51,359 nucleotides of DNA from Rubritepida sp. (GTDB lineage: Bacteria; Pseudomonadota; Alphaproteobacteria; Acetobacterales; Acetobacteraceae), in assembly GCA_028291455.1 (NCBI GenBank), contig JAQGHY010000221.1, forward strand, positions 1 through 51,359. The letters are read 5' to 3'. How positions within the stretch are numbered: position 1 is the first letter of the stretch; the number at the start of each line of letters is the position of its first letter. A model generated the notes under the pieces. The model worked only from the letters and a program-made list of their open reading frames with translations. It was not told where the DNA came from and made no database searches. Position numbers and translations under genes: made by a program. Positions 1-9,144 of this stretch are shown here, in pieces.

Positions 1-25
1 TGATTATAAGGAGTGCGAGCCCCCG

Positions 26-1201
26 CTAGAGTCGCACGCGCCCTTCGGCCGCAGCCGCCATCAGCCCGGCCAGCACCGCGCCGCGTGTGATGATGGAGGC
101 CACTTCCACCTGCTCGCGCCGGCTGCATGTGTCATGCGTCACCGGCCCCAGCCCGTCCAGCGTGGGTACCCCAAGCCGCGCGGAGAAGCTGCCGTCCGAC
201 CCGCCGCGAGAGACGACGGAGAAGACCGGGATCTCCAGCTCCGCGCAGAACTCCTCGGCCAGGGCGAAAAGCGCATGCGTGCCGGGCAGCGTGGGGAAGG
301 CCGGGCGGGTGAAGCCGCCGCGGGAGACGATGCTGACGCGGGGGTCGGCGGGCGGCCGTGCCGCGATCTCGCGGACCTGGGCCAAGAGCTTTTCGCCGGC
401 CTCGTCGTCGGGCGCGCGAAGGTCGACATGCATCTCGGCCGAGCCGGGAACGACCTGTCGCGCCTCGCCGCCCTTGAAGATGCCGACGGTGGCGCAAAGC
501 CCGTTGGCGGGGTCACCCAGCGCCTCCAGCGGGGCGACCATGGCCGCCAGCGCGGCGATGGCGCTGGCCCCGTTCTCGCGGTTGGCGCCGACATGGGCGG
601 TGACGCCGGTCGCGTTGACGTAGAAGGCGCCGACGGCGCCGCGGCCGATCACCATGCCGCCCTTGGGCCGGCAGGGCTCGAGCGTCAGGCAGAGATCGGC
701 CTCGCGCGAGACGGATTCGAGCCATTCGCGGCTGCCGGGACTGCCGATCTCCTCATCGGGCACCACGCAGAAGGTGACGGAGGCGAGCCCTCCCAGCGCC
801 TGGTTAGCGAGAAGGAACTTGAGCGCGTGCATCGCCATGATGACGTTGGTCTTCATATCGCCGACGCCCGGGCCGGTCAGGCGGTCCCCGATGCGCTGGA
901 ACGGCCAGTCGGCGGCGGTGCCGGCAGGCCAGACGGTATCGGCATGGCCGAGGATGAGCAGGCGCGGACCGTTGCCGCCCAAAGCGAGGCGCGCTGTCAT
1001 CTGGTCGCCGAAGCCAGCCAGCGGCTTGCGCTCGACGATGAAGCCCATGCCCGAAAGCATCCCCGCCCATATGTCGATGACCGCGTTCACGCCATCGGCG
1101 AGGTAGGAGCCGCTGTCGATGTTCACGCTGCGCTCGGCCATGGCGAGGATGGAGGGCAGCTCCTTCTCCATCTGGGCGGCGTAATGCGTGATGTCCGTCA
1201 T
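26..1201 (-). CDS. M20 family metallopeptidase (glutamate carboxypeptidase/CPG2-like)
   Basis: A 391-residue cytosolic zinc peptidase of the M20 family, expected to hydrolyse a terminal amino acid or acyl-amino acid. Visible metal-site residues are H86 and D88 in LGHADTVWPAG, bridging D115 in GVGDMKTN, the catalytic/ligand pair E150-E151 in VPDEEIGS, the dimerisation-domain H203 in GVTAHVGANREN, and a C-terminal His in GPVTHDTCSRR. The frame is open further upstream, but the ATG at 1201 is chosen because AGGGGA lies about 8 bases before it and homology begins there. It is divergent from the DUF1028/ABC importer genes, suggesting that it processes the imported peptide or amide. The exact substrate cannot be read from sequence. 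Family assignment is firm. Confidence 0.9.
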   Translation of the reverse strand: MTDITHYAAQMEKELPSILAMAERSVNIDSGSYLADGVNAVIDIWAGMLSGMGFIVERKPLAGFGDQMTARLALGGNGPRLLILGHADTVWPAGTAADWPFQRIGDRLTGPGVGDMKTNVIMAMHALKFLLANQALGGLASVTFCVVPDEEIGSPGSREWLESVSREADLCLTLEPCRPKGGMVIGRGAVGAFYVNATGVTAHVGANRENGASAIAALAAMVAPLEALGDPANGLCATVGIFKGGEARQVVPGSAEMHVDLRAPDDEAGEKLLAQVREIAARPPADPRVSIVSRGGFTRPAFPTLPGTHALFALAEEFCAELEIPVFSVVSRGGSDGSFSARLGVPTLDGLGPVTHDTCSRREQVEVASIITRGAVLAGLMAAAAEGRVRL

Positions 1202-1406
1202 CGACGTTTTCCCCTGGCATATTTCGCCAGAGCCTAGACCCACCGCATCGCGCGAGTCACGCGGAGGGCGAGCGGTACGCCGCACGATGGATAGGTGTCC
1301 GCGTGCTGGGCACCCTGCCTTCCAAGCGGGCAGCTCCGACGCTTTTCGCTGGACAAGCTGGGCTGCGACCCCCTGACATAAGCCCAAAGCGGAGTAGCCT
1401 TGCCCC

Positions 1407-2066
1407 ATGACCTATTCACTGCTCGGCCGCTGCGCGCGTACCGGCCAATTCGGCGCGGCTGTGACCACCTCCAGCCTCGCGGTCGGTTCGCGCGTGCCGC
1501 ATGTGGCTCCGCGTATCGGCGGCATCCTGACGCAGCACCGCACCGATCCGCGGCTGGGTCCACGCGGGCTCGACCTGCTGCGCAGCGGCTGCTCGGCGGA
1601 GGAGACGCTGGCTGCACTCGTCGCCAGCACGCCGGACCATAAGTGGCGCCAGCTCGCCGCGATCGACGCGAAGGGCCGCACCGCGCATTTCCATGGCGCC
1701 GCCGTGAAGCCGGCGCTGGACGCCGTGCATGTCCAGGACTGCGTGGCGATGGGGAACATTCTGGCTAACGATCGCGTGCCGGCGGCGATGGCGGCGGCGT
1801 TTCTGGCCAGTGCCGACCAGCCTTTGGCCGAGCGGTTGATGCGCGCCATGGAAGCGGGTGAGGCCGCTGGCGGCGAAGGACGCCCGGTCATCTCCGCCGC
1901 GCTGCTGGTGATGGAGCGCGAGGTCTTCCCGCTGGTGGACCTGCGCGTCGACCTCGCACCGGAGGCCATCTCCGCGATGCGTACGCTTTGGGACGAGTAT
2001 TCGCCTTCGGTGGAAATCTTCGTCACCCGTGCCGTGGACCCTGACGCCGCCCCCGGCGTCATCTGA
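1407..2066 (+). CDS. DUF1028 domain protein (Ntn-hydrolase-like fold)
   Basis: A 219-residue protein matching DUF1028 over its whole length. Typical features are the N-terminal strand TYSLLGRCARTGQFGAAVTT, the central GLDLLRSGCSAEETLAAL helix, and the later AMGNILAND segment. The family has a predicted N-terminal-nucleophile-hydrolase-like fold and is often found beside peptidases and peptide importers, but its reaction is not established to my knowledge. Here it is the first gene of a run that continues 17 bases downstream into a peptide-type binding protein, and it is divergent from an M20 peptidase. A GGAG lies 12 bases before the ATG, so the ribosome site is weak. A role in hydrolysing the imported substrate is inferred from context. 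Confidence 0.85.
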   Translation: MTYSLLGRCARTGQFGAAVTTSSLAVGSRVPHVAPRIGGILTQHRTDPRLGPRGLDLLRSGCSAEETLAALVASTPDHKWRQLAAIDAKGRTAHFHGAAVKPALDAVHVQDCVAMGNILANDRVPAAMAAAFLASADQPLAERLMRAMEAGEAAGGEGRPVISAALLVMEREVFPLVDLRVDLAPEAISAMRTLWDEYSPSVEIFVTRAVDPDAAPGVI

Positions 2067-2083
2067 ATCCGGAGAAAACGACC

Positions 2084-3598
2084 ATGATGCTCCCCCGCCG
2101 TTCGGCCCTCGCGCTTCCCGCGCTGATCGGCACCGTCGCGCTCTCCAGGCCAGGGGCGTCGCAGGCGGGCGGCGGGGTGCTTCGCATCGCCATGAGCGCG
2201 AATCTGCGCAACCTCGACCCCGCCAAGATGACCATCGGCGAGGAGTTCCTCTACAGCGTCCTGGTCTTCAACGGACTGACGCGGATGAAGGAGGACCAGT
2301 CGATCGAGCCGGAGCTGGCGGAATCCTGGACCTACTCGGACGATCTGAAGACCTGGGAATTCAAGCTCCGCCGCGGCGTGAAGTTCCATCACGGCCGCGA
2401 GATGACGGCCGACGACGTCATCGCCACCTACCGCCGCGTGCTCGACCCCGCGACCTCCTCGCCGAGCCGCAGCAACTACGACATGATCGAGCAGATGGAG
2501 GCGCCGGACCCCCATACGGTCATCTTCCGGCTTTCCTATGCCTATGGCGGTTTCGCCGACATCCTGTCCGACCGGCAGGTGAAGATCATCCCTGCCGACA
2601 AGGTAGACGACCTCGCCACCCGCCCGATCGGCACCGGGCCCTTCACCCTGCGCAGCTATACGCCGGGCGACCGCATGGTCCTGGCGCGCAACCCCGACTA
2701 CTGGGAAGCGGGCCCGAAGTTCGATGGCGTAGAACTGCGCATCCTGCCGGAAATGTCGGTGCGCATCGCGGCACTCCAGGCCGGCGACCTCGATGTCGTG
2801 TGGGACCTCGGGCCCGAGAACGTCCGTGCCCTGCGCGACGTCCGCAACGTCCGCACGGACAGCGTGGCGACGGCGTCATGGGATGGCGCAATCATGAACT
2901 GCTCCATCCCGCCCTTCAACGACGTGCGTGTGCGGCGCGCGCTGCACCTGGCGGTGCCGAAGGCCGATGTGGCGGAGGCGGTGCTTTTCGGCGAAGGCAC
3001 GCCGACGCATAGCCCGATCGCGCCGAACCATCCCTTCTTCGCCAGCGACATCCCTATCCCTACGCGTGCCGATGTGGCCGGCGCGCGACGGCTGCTGCGC
3101 GAAGCGGGCCATAGCGGGCCGATCCGCGTGCCGCTGATCATCCCCGTGGGCCGGCCGGTGCGCGAACGGCTCGGCGTCACGCTGCAGCAGATGGCGCGGC
3201 CAAGCGGCTTCGAGTTCGAGATCCAGCGCGTGCCGTTCGGGCGTTATTCGGCGGAGGTGGCCGGCAAGGTGCCGATCTACATCGACGGCTATTTCGCCCG
3301 CCCGACGATCGACACCTCGACTTATCCCTTCCTGCATTCGCGCGGCAGCCAGAACTCGCGGCTCTGGATCTACAGCGACCCGCGCGTCGACGCTGCGCTG
3401 GATGCGGCGCGGCTCGCGGGCGACGTGAACGTGCAGAAGGAACACTACGTGGCGATGCAGCGCGCGCTGGTGGACAATCCGCCGTGCTACTTCGCCTATG
3501 CGCAGAAATTCGCCTGCGCGTACCGGACCGCGGTGAAGGATGTGCAGACGCATCCCATGCGCTGGTTCGACCTGCGGGCCGGCTACATCGCTTCCTGA
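2084..3598 (+). CDS. ABC transporter substrate-binding protein, peptide/nickel family (SBP_bac_5)
   Basis: A 504-residue periplasmic solute-binding protein of the DppA/OppA type. The N-terminus has a twin-arginine-like RRSALALPALIG stretch followed by SQAGGG, consistent with an exported precursor. Family hallmarks are NLRNLDPAKM, the ESWTYSDDLKTWEFKLRRGV region with KFHHGREMTADDV, and RPIGTGPFTLRSYTPGDRM. A GGAGA at 2071-2075 sits 8 bases before the ATG at 2084; the adjacent ATG at 2087 is an alternative. It is followed by two permeases and a fused ATPase with overlapping stops and starts, so this is a complete importer operon. The ligand is unknown; a small peptide or amide fits the neighbouring peptidase. 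Confidence 0.92.
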   Translation: MMLPRRSALALPALIGTVALSRPGASQAGGGVLRIAMSANLRNLDPAKMTIGEEFLYSVLVFNGLTRMKEDQSIEPELAESWTYSDDLKTWEFKLRRGVKFHHGREMTADDVIATYRRVLDPATSSPSRSNYDMIEQMEAPDPHTVIFRLSYAYGGFADILSDRQVKIIPADKVDDLATRPIGTGPFTLRSYTPGDRMVLARNPDYWEAGPKFDGVELRILPEMSVRIAALQAGDLDVVWDLGPENVRALRDVRNVRTDSVATASWDGAIMNCSIPPFNDVRVRRALHLAVPKADVAEAVLFGEGTPTHSPIAPNHPFFASDIPIPTRADVAGARRLLREAGHSGPIRVPLIIPVGRPVRERLGVTLQQMARPSGFEFEIQRVPFGRYSAEVAGKVPIYIDGYFARPTIDTSTYPFLHSRGSQNSRLWIYSDPRVDAALDAARLAGDVNVQKEHYVAMQRALVDNPPCYFAYAQKFACAYRTAVKDVQTHPMRWFDLRAGYIAS

Positions 3599-4557
3599 TG
3601 ACGGGTTTCATCGCCCGGCGCCTGGTCTCGGTCGTATTCGTGCTCTGGGCGATGACGGTGCTGGTCTTCCTCATCGTGCATGTGCTGCCCGGCAGCGTCG
3701 CGCATATGATCCTCGGCGAATATGCGACGAACGAGGCCATTGCGGCACTGGAGCAACGGCTGGGTTTGAATGACCCGCTCTACCTCCAGTACTGGCACTG
3801 GTTCTCCGGGCTGCTGCGCGGGGATTTCGGCAACTCGCTGACGATGGACCGCCCGGCCGGGCCGCTGATCATGGATGCGCTTGGGAAATCCGCGATCCTT
3901 GCGGGCGTCAGCATCGTGCTTGTGGCGATCATCGGCATCGCGCTCGGCATTCACTCCGCGACGCATGTGGGCTCCTGGGCTGATCGCGGGCTGACGTTGA
4001 TGCAGTACTTCTTCATCGCGGTGCCGGAGTTCTTCTGGTGCATCCTGGTGATCCTGTTCTTCGCCGTCTGGCTCGGCTGGCTGCCGGCGACTGGCTACAC
4101 ACCGCTCGCCGACGGCGGCGTGCTGGGCTGGGCGAAGCACCTGGTCCTGCCGGTGGGCACGCTGGTGCTGGGGCTGATCGCGCATGTATCGCGGCTGGTG
4201 CGCTCCTCCATGCTGGAGGCCATCGAGAGCCGCTACGTGCTCGCCGCCCGCGCCAAGGGGCTGCCGGAATGGGTGGTGCTGCGGCGCCACGCTTTGCCGA
4301 ACGCGCTGCTGCCGGCGATCACCGTGCTGGCGGTGGATGTCGGCATCCTCATCGGCGGGATCGTGGTTGTGGAGAGCGTCTTCGCCTATCCCGGCCTCGG
4401 GCGGATGCTGATCTACGCGATCGACAACCAGGACCTGCCGCTGATGATGGGCGGGATGATGGTGATCACGGCCATCTACGCCATCGCCAACCTCGTGGCG
4501 GATATCCTCTATGCCGTGCTGAATCCACGCATCCGGGTGAGCGGATCGGCGGGATGA
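3598..4557 (+). CDS. ABC transporter permease, DppB-like
   Basis: A 319-residue inner-membrane permease of the peptide/nickel importer family (BPD_transp_1). It begins with the characteristic TGFIARRLVSVVFVLWAMTV membrane helix, then the IVHVLPGS motif and the DPLYLQYWHWFSGLLRGDFG segment typical of DppB/OppB. The EAA coupling loop is visible as YVLAARAKGLPEWVVLRRHA. The start is the ATG at 3598, whose first base is the last base of the upstream binding-protein stop (TGATG), so translation is coupled. The frame stays open upstream, but that part lies inside the preceding gene. It overlaps the next permease by an ATGA. Confidence 0.93.
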   Translation: MTGFIARRLVSVVFVLWAMTVLVFLIVHVLPGSVAHMILGEYATNEAIAALEQRLGLNDPLYLQYWHWFSGLLRGDFGNSLTMDRPAGPLIMDALGKSAILAGVSIVLVAIIGIALGIHSATHVGSWADRGLTLMQYFFIAVPEFFWCILVILFFAVWLGWLPATGYTPLADGGVLGWAKHLVLPVGTLVLGLIAHVSRLVRSSMLEAIESRYVLAARAKGLPEWVVLRRHALPNALLPAITVLAVDVGILIGGIVVVESVFAYPGLGRMLIYAIDNQDLPLMMGGMMVITAIYAIANLVADILYAVLNPRIRVSGSAG

Positions 4558-5393
4558 AGGAAGGTTTCACGCAGCGCATCCCCCGCACGCTGGTGCTGGG
4601 CGGGATCATCGTCGGCAGCATCTGCATCCTGGCCGCCCTCGGCCCGTGGATCGTGCCCTTCGAGCCGGATGCCTTCGCCATCCGCGAGCGGTTGCTGGCG
4701 CCCTCGGCGGCGCATTGGTTCGGCACGGACGAGTTCGGACGCGATGTCTTCTCGCGGGTGTTGGCGGGCGCGCATCACTCGCTGCTGATGGGCTTCGGCG
4801 CGACGGCGATCAGCCTCGTCATCGGCGTGCCGCTCGGGCTGATCGCGGCGTTCCGGCGCGGCTGGACCGAGGAGGCGATCATGCGGGGCGTGGACCTCAT
4901 GATCTCCATTCCGCCGGTGCTGCTGGGGCTGCTGATCCTGGCGGTGTCCGATCCCAGCCTGTTCAAGACGATGCTGGCAGTCGGCCTGGTCTATGTGCCG
5001 ATCATGACGCGCGTGGCGCGAGCCGTGGCGCTTGGCCTGCTGGCCGAGGATTTCGTCGAGGCGGCACGGGCGCGCGGCGAAGGCGGCTTCCACATCCTGG
5101 CGCGGGAAATCCTGCCCAATGCCTGGCCGCCGCTCATCGTCGAGACCGCGCTGCGCATCACCTTCGCCATCCTGTTGGGGTCGGCGCTGAGCTTCCTCGG
5201 CCTCGGACCGCAGCCGCCGGATAGCGAGTGGGGGCTGATGATCGCCGAAAGCCGGCCCTTCATCGGCGAGGCGCCGTGGATCGGCCTCGCGCCCGGGCTG
5301 TGCCTGTGCCTGCTGCTGGTCTCGGTGAACGTGGTGGGCGAGGGGCTGCGCGACCTGCTCGATCCGCGCCTGCGGGGACGTGGACATGGTTGA
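4554..5393 (+). CDS. ABC transporter permease, DppC-like
   Basis: A 279-residue second permease of the peptide-type importer. The DppC/OppC signature is clear: an N-terminal helix, then HWFGTDEFGRDVFSRVLAGA, then the EAA loop FVEAARARGEGGFHILAREI and the PPDSEWGLMIAESR stretch near the C-terminus. It starts at the ATG at 4554 overlapping the previous stop (ATGA), and its stop overlaps the ATPase start region. It pairs with the DppB-like permease as the membrane heterodimer. Confidence 0.93.
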   Translation: MKEGFTQRIPRTLVLGGIIVGSICILAALGPWIVPFEPDAFAIRERLLAPSAAHWFGTDEFGRDVFSRVLAGAHHSLLMGFGATAISLVIGVPLGLIAAFRRGWTEEAIMRGVDLMISIPPVLLGLLILAVSDPSLFKTMLAVGLVYVPIMTRVARAVALGLLAEDFVEAARARGEGGFHILAREILPNAWPPLIVETALRITFAILLGSALSFLGLGPQPPDSEWGLMIAESRPFIGEAPWIGLAPGLCLCLLLVSVNVVGEGLRDLLDPRLRGRGHG

Positions 5394-7461
5394 GCCTCTG
5401 CTGAACATCAAGCGGATGTCGCTGAGCTACGCGACGCAGCGCGGGCCGGTGCATGCCTTGCAGGACGTGTCGCTGTCGATCCCGCGCGGCGGCGCGATGG
5501 GGCTGGTGGGGGAGAGCGGGTCGGGCAAATCCTCGGTGGTGCTGGCGATGCTGGGCCTGCTCGGCAAGGGCGCCACGCTGCTTACGGATTCCGCGCTCTT
5601 CGACGGCGTGGACCTCCGCACCATGGCCGAGACGCTGCGCGGCCGGCGCATCGGCGTGGTGTTCCAGGACCCGGCGGCGGCGCTGAACCCGGCGCTGACC
5701 GTGGGGTTCCAGGTGGCGGAACCGCTGGTGCAGCATCGCGGCCTCTCGCGCGAGGCAGCCTTCGCGCGGGCCGAGGCGCTGCTGGCCGAGGTGGGCATCG
5801 CCCGGGCCGGCGAGGTGGCGCGCGCCTATCCGCACCAGCTTTCGGGCGGGATGAAGCAGCGCGCGGTCATCGCCACGGCCCTGTCCTGCGAGCCGGAGCT
5901 GCTGCTGCTGGACGAGCCGACGACCGCGCTGGACGTGACCGTCGAAGCGCAGATCCTGGATCTGTTGGAGGGGCTGCGGCGCGACCGCGGCGTGTCCATG
6001 CTGCTGGTCAGCCACAATCTCGGCATCGTCGATCGGCTCTGCGACGAGCTGACCGTGCTTTATGCCGGACGCGTGGTGGAGCAGGGACCGACGGCGCAAC
6101 TGCTCGGCGATCCGCGCCATCCCTATACACGCGGGCTGCTGGCGGCGCTGCCGCGCGTGGATCGCGGACGCATGGGGCGGCTGGCGCCCATCCCGGGCGG
6201 GCTGCCCGACCTGACCGACCCCGTCGCCGGCTGCAACTTCATGCCGCGCTGCCCCTTCGCGCTGGAATCCTGCGCGGCGCCGCAGCCACTGCGGGCCGCG
6301 GACGGGCGTGCCGTGCGCTGCCATCGCGCGGAGGAGATCGCGGGCCAGCCCTGGCCGATCCCCGAGGCTACAGCCGCGAAGGTTCGGCCCGAGCAACCTG
6401 AAGTGCTGCTGCGGGCCGAGGGCCTGACGCGCAGCTTCGGTGGGACCAGCTTTCTCTCGCGCCTCAGCCTTAAGGGGCTGCGGCCGCCGACGGATTTTCG
6501 CGCCGTGGATGGGGTCTCGCTCACCATCGGGCGGGGCGAGGTCCTGGGGCTGGTGGGTGAGTCCGGCTGCGGGAAATCCACGCTCGGGCGGCTGGTGCTG
6601 CGCCTGCTACGGGCCGATTCCGGTAAGCTGAATTTTGAGGGCAACGACATCCCCGCCGACGCGCCCAGCAGCTTCCGCCGCCGTGCGCAGATCGTCTTTC
6701 AGAACCCGGACAGCTCGCTCAATCCGCGCCAGACCGTGGACGAGGCGCTGCGCCGGCCGCTGACGCGCTTCGGCATCGCCAGCGGCGCGGAGGCCACGCG
6801 CGAAGTGGAGCGGCTGCTGGATCTGGTGCGCCTTCCCGCCAACTACCGGGAGCGTTATCCGCATCAGATGTCCGGCGGCGAGAAGCAGCGTATCGGCATT
6901 GCGCGCGCGCTGGCCAGCCGGCCGGATTTCCTGGTTTGCGACGAAGCGGTGTCCGCGCTCGACGTCTCCGTTCAGGCGGCGGTGCTGAACCTGTTGACCG
7001 ACCTGCGCGACGAACTCGGCGTCGCCTATCTCTTCATCTCGCACGATATCGGCGTGGTCGCGCATATCGCGGACCGCATCGCCGTGATGTATCGCGGCGC
7101 CATCGTGGAAGAGGGCCCGGCCGCCGAAATGCTGGCGCCGCCGTACCACCCATATACCGAGGCGCTGCTCTCCGCGGTGCCCGTCGTCGGCTCGCATGGG
7201 CGCGCGGCGAGCCGGATCCGGCTGACGGGCGATGTCTCCTCCGCGCCGGGTTTAGCAGGATGCCGCTTCGCGCATCGCTGCCCGCGGCGGATCGGGGCGA
7301 TCTGCGACACGGTGGCGCCTCCGGTCCGGAAATTTGGGGAAGGCCACCGCATCGCCTGCCACATCATGCCGGACGAACTGGCGGCGATGCCGCCAGCCCT
7401 CGGCAGGCATGCCGCGTCGGATCCTCCGGATGGTCAAGTCCCCGGGAGAATAAGAGGCTAG
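5386..7461 (+). CDS. fused dual-ATPase ABC transporter protein (DppD-DppF type)
   Basis: A 691-residue protein joining the two ATPases that power a peptide-type importer. The N-half has Walker A GESGSGKSS near residue 41, signature LSGGMKQR and Walker B LLLLDEPTTALD, followed by the oligopeptide C-terminal region with a cysteine cluster (CNFMPRCPFALESC). The C-half repeats the plan: Walker A GESGCGKST near residue 391, signature MSGGEKQR, Walker B LVCDEAVSALD, and a second cysteine-containing tail (CRFAHRCPRR). The second Walker B has A where T is usual (DEAVSALD rather than DEPTSALD), which is common in DppF. The start is either ATG 5386 or GTG 5380; ATG is preferred. It is the last gene of the importer operon. 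Confidence 0.92.
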   Translation: MVEPLLNIKRMSLSYATQRGPVHALQDVSLSIPRGGAMGLVGESGSGKSSVVLAMLGLLGKGATLLTDSALFDGVDLRTMAETLRGRRIGVVFQDPAAALNPALTVGFQVAEPLVQHRGLSREAAFARAEALLAEVGIARAGEVARAYPHQLSGGMKQRAVIATALSCEPELLLLDEPTTALDVTVEAQILDLLEGLRRDRGVSMLLVSHNLGIVDRLCDELTVLYAGRVVEQGPTAQLLGDPRHPYTRGLLAALPRVDRGRMGRLAPIPGGLPDLTDPVAGCNFMPRCPFALESCAAPQPLRAADGRAVRCHRAEEIAGQPWPIPEATAAKVRPEQPEVLLRAEGLTRSFGGTSFLSRLSLKGLRPPTDFRAVDGVSLTIGRGEVLGLVGESGCGKSTLGRLVLRLLRADSGKLNFEGNDIPADAPSSFRRRAQIVFQNPDSSLNPRQTVDEALRRPLTRFGIASGAEATREVERLLDLVRLPANYRERYPHQMSGGEKQRIGIARALASRPDFLVCDEAVSALDVSVQAAVLNLLTDLRDELGVAYLFISHDIGVVAHIADRIAVMYRGAIVEEGPAAEMLAPPYHPYTEALLSAVPVVGSHGRAASRIRLTGDVSSAPGLAGCRFAHRCPRRIGAICDTVAPPVRKFGEGHRIACHIMPDELAAMPPALGRHAASDPPDGQVPGRIRG

Positions 7462-7567
7462 TGAAGGACGGCAGCAAGTAAGTTGAGCCCCACTAAACGT
7501 ACTCCTTCCTAGTTGACGTATGCCCCTCAGTGTCACAGTGGGGACTGCGGACTTAGGGGTAAGGCGA

Positions 7568-8548
7568 ATGAAAAAACTAACGATGCTGGCATTGTCGATA
7601 TTACCAATATCGGCATGTGTTACGCCCCCCGGCAACATTACGGCTTCTTACGTCAATCCTGCCTCGTATCGGACGCTGGCCTGCAATGAGATTGAGCGGG
7701 AGCACACCCGAGTGAGCACCCAAGAGTCCGATCTCTCGAATCAGCAAAGCGCGAATTTCGCGGCGGACACTGCGATGCTCACGGTCGGACTCACCGTCTT
7801 CTGGCCTGCTCTACTGTTGATGCCGGTAACCCGGGATCATCGGCATGAGATCGCCCGAATGCGCGGCGAGCGCGACGCAATGGAAATCGCTCGGACGGAT
7901 CAGTGCAGCGGAGCCGTGACGGCTCGAATTGCCGATCCTGCTCCCGTATCGTTTATGATGGCTGGCAGCACGACGGCATCGCCAGAGCTTGTGGCACCTG
8001 CGGTGATTGTGGCCGGTCCTCGCGCTTGGGAGTTCCGCTGCCCGGTCCCGGGAATCGTCGTTGCATATAGCAATCAGATTGTTGTGACATCGGGTGGCCC
8101 GGACGGGACAGATCCCCGCGTCTGCCATAGCAGGGTCGGATCATTCCCCGTGCGCCGGCTCTACGGATTGGTAGATGTCAACGGATATGGCATCCAGGAA
8201 TACCGGAGCGGCCTGGCGCCAATTTATGCATCTGCACCGTCTGTTCCTTCGGGCCGGGAAAGTACTTTCGGTACCTTTCGAACGCTCCTGAACGGGGTTA
8301 CCAACTCGTTCACAGAACGCTGGCGTGTGATCGGCGAGGAGGATGTGCAGATCGCGGCTGGCAGCTACCGCGCTGTCGTAATGGAGCATCGGGTCGAAGG
8401 CATCGGTAGCAACTACCACCTCAGCACGACGCGCCTCTGGATCGACACGTCGTTAGGAGTTTTGTTGAAAAGCACGATTGCCATCGAGCGCGGGACTTCG
8501 TTGGATCGCGCCTACGAAGCTGTCCGCATCGAGCAGGCACGATCCTAA
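7568..8548 (+). CDS. putative lipoprotein, lower-GC accessory gene
   Basis: A 326-residue predicted lipoprotein of unknown function. The N-terminus MKKLTMLALSILPISAC is a lipoprotein signal with the lipobox cysteine at residue 17. The region after about residue 25 contains a stretch rich in Ser/Gln/Glu, then a hydrophobic segment (AMLTVGLTVFWPALLLMPV) that may be a membrane helix, and a charged RDHRHEIARMRGERDAMEIAR segment reminiscent of other small Proteobacterial lipoproteins. The C-terminal two-thirds look like a secreted beta-rich domain. An AAGG just before the ATG at 7568 decides the start. Base composition by eye is mid-50s percent GC, clearly below the genes on either side, so it may be acquired. 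I do not recognise the C-terminal domain. Confidence 0.7.
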   Translation: MKKLTMLALSILPISACVTPPGNITASYVNPASYRTLACNEIEREHTRVSTQESDLSNQQSANFAADTAMLTVGLTVFWPALLLMPVTRDHRHEIARMRGERDAMEIARTDQCSGAVTARIADPAPVSFMMAGSTTASPELVAPAVIVAGPRAWEFRCPVPGIVVAYSNQIVVTSGGPDGTDPRVCHSRVGSFPVRRLYGLVDVNGYGIQEYRSGLAPIYASAPSVPSGRESTFGTFRTLLNGVTNSFTERWRVIGEEDVQIAAGSYRAVVMEHRVEGIGSNYHLSTTRLWIDTSLGVLLKSTIAIERGTSLDRAYEAVRIEQARS

Positions 8549-8749
8549 ACGGCCTCTTTTTGCTCAACGCTTCGCGGATAATATTATTGGAAAGGCTATG
8601 CATTGTCCGCTCGCGCAGTCACCGAAAAGCTGCAGCTGTCTTCGTGCAATCTGCACCCCGATCACGCCAAAGAAACCTATTTGGCCAGTTAGCTCATCGC
8701 TTGAAAGCGTAATGCACGCCAGCGATAAACCACCTTCCGCAAGCCTGAC
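8549..8749. other. intergenic gap between convergent small genes
   Basis: This 201-base stretch separates two convergent genes. It has a short T-run just after the lipoprotein stop (around 8557-8561), but I could not fold a convincing hairpin before it. No other gene, tRNA or repeat is visible. Confidence 0.4.
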
Positions 8750-9040
8750 TCAGCGACGGCCGTACGGGCCATGCTGGCGCCACGGGCGGTGGCCACCGTA
8801 ATAGCGCGGCGGCCCGTAATGGCGGGGCGGCCCGTAGTAGCGCGGCGCCGGACGCCAGTGCGGGCGCGGTGCGTAGTGGGGGCGGCCATAGCCCGGGCGG
8901 TACTGCACGAGCTCGATTCCGCCCGAAAGATCGGTGGAAGCGGCGGCAACGTTGAGCGGCGCGGCAGTGGCGGTGCTCGTCGCCGGACCCGCCGAGAGAA
9001 GCCCAAGGCCGAGCGCGGCGGCGATCAGAAAACTACGCAT
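8750..9040 (-). CDS. small secreted Gly/Tyr/His/Pro/Arg-rich protein
   Basis: A 96-residue protein with a clean Sec signal peptide (MRSFLIAAALGLGLLSAG, Ala-rich cleavage zone ending near TATAAP). The mature part begins with a neutral linker containing GGIELVQYRPGYGRP and continues as a low-complexity repeat of PRYYGPPRHYGPP type. Similar His/Tyr/Pro/Gly-rich exported proteins of unknown role are common in alphaproteobacteria; metal binding or envelope structural roles are guesses. An upstream in-frame ATG at 9055 would add five residues (MDEII); the internal ATG at 9040 gives the better signal peptide and has GGACGAG before it. Confidence 0.65.
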   Translation of the reverse strand: MRSFLIAAALGLGLLSAGPATSTATAAPLNVAAASTDLSGGIELVQYRPGYGRPHYAPRPHWRPAPRYYGPPRHYGPPRYYGGHRPWRQHGPYGRR

Positions 9041-9144
9041 GATGATCTCGTCCATCTGGTTTCATGAGGAGATGTAGAACCCATGCGAAGGCAGCAACAG
9101 GGTCGGAATGCCGCCTTAATGAGGCGGATTGTAACGGGCCGTCA

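Noticed and set aside
7514-7560. TTGACG and an imperfect hairpin before the lipoprotein gene
   Set aside because: No -10 at a proper distance, and the hairpin has two mismatches.
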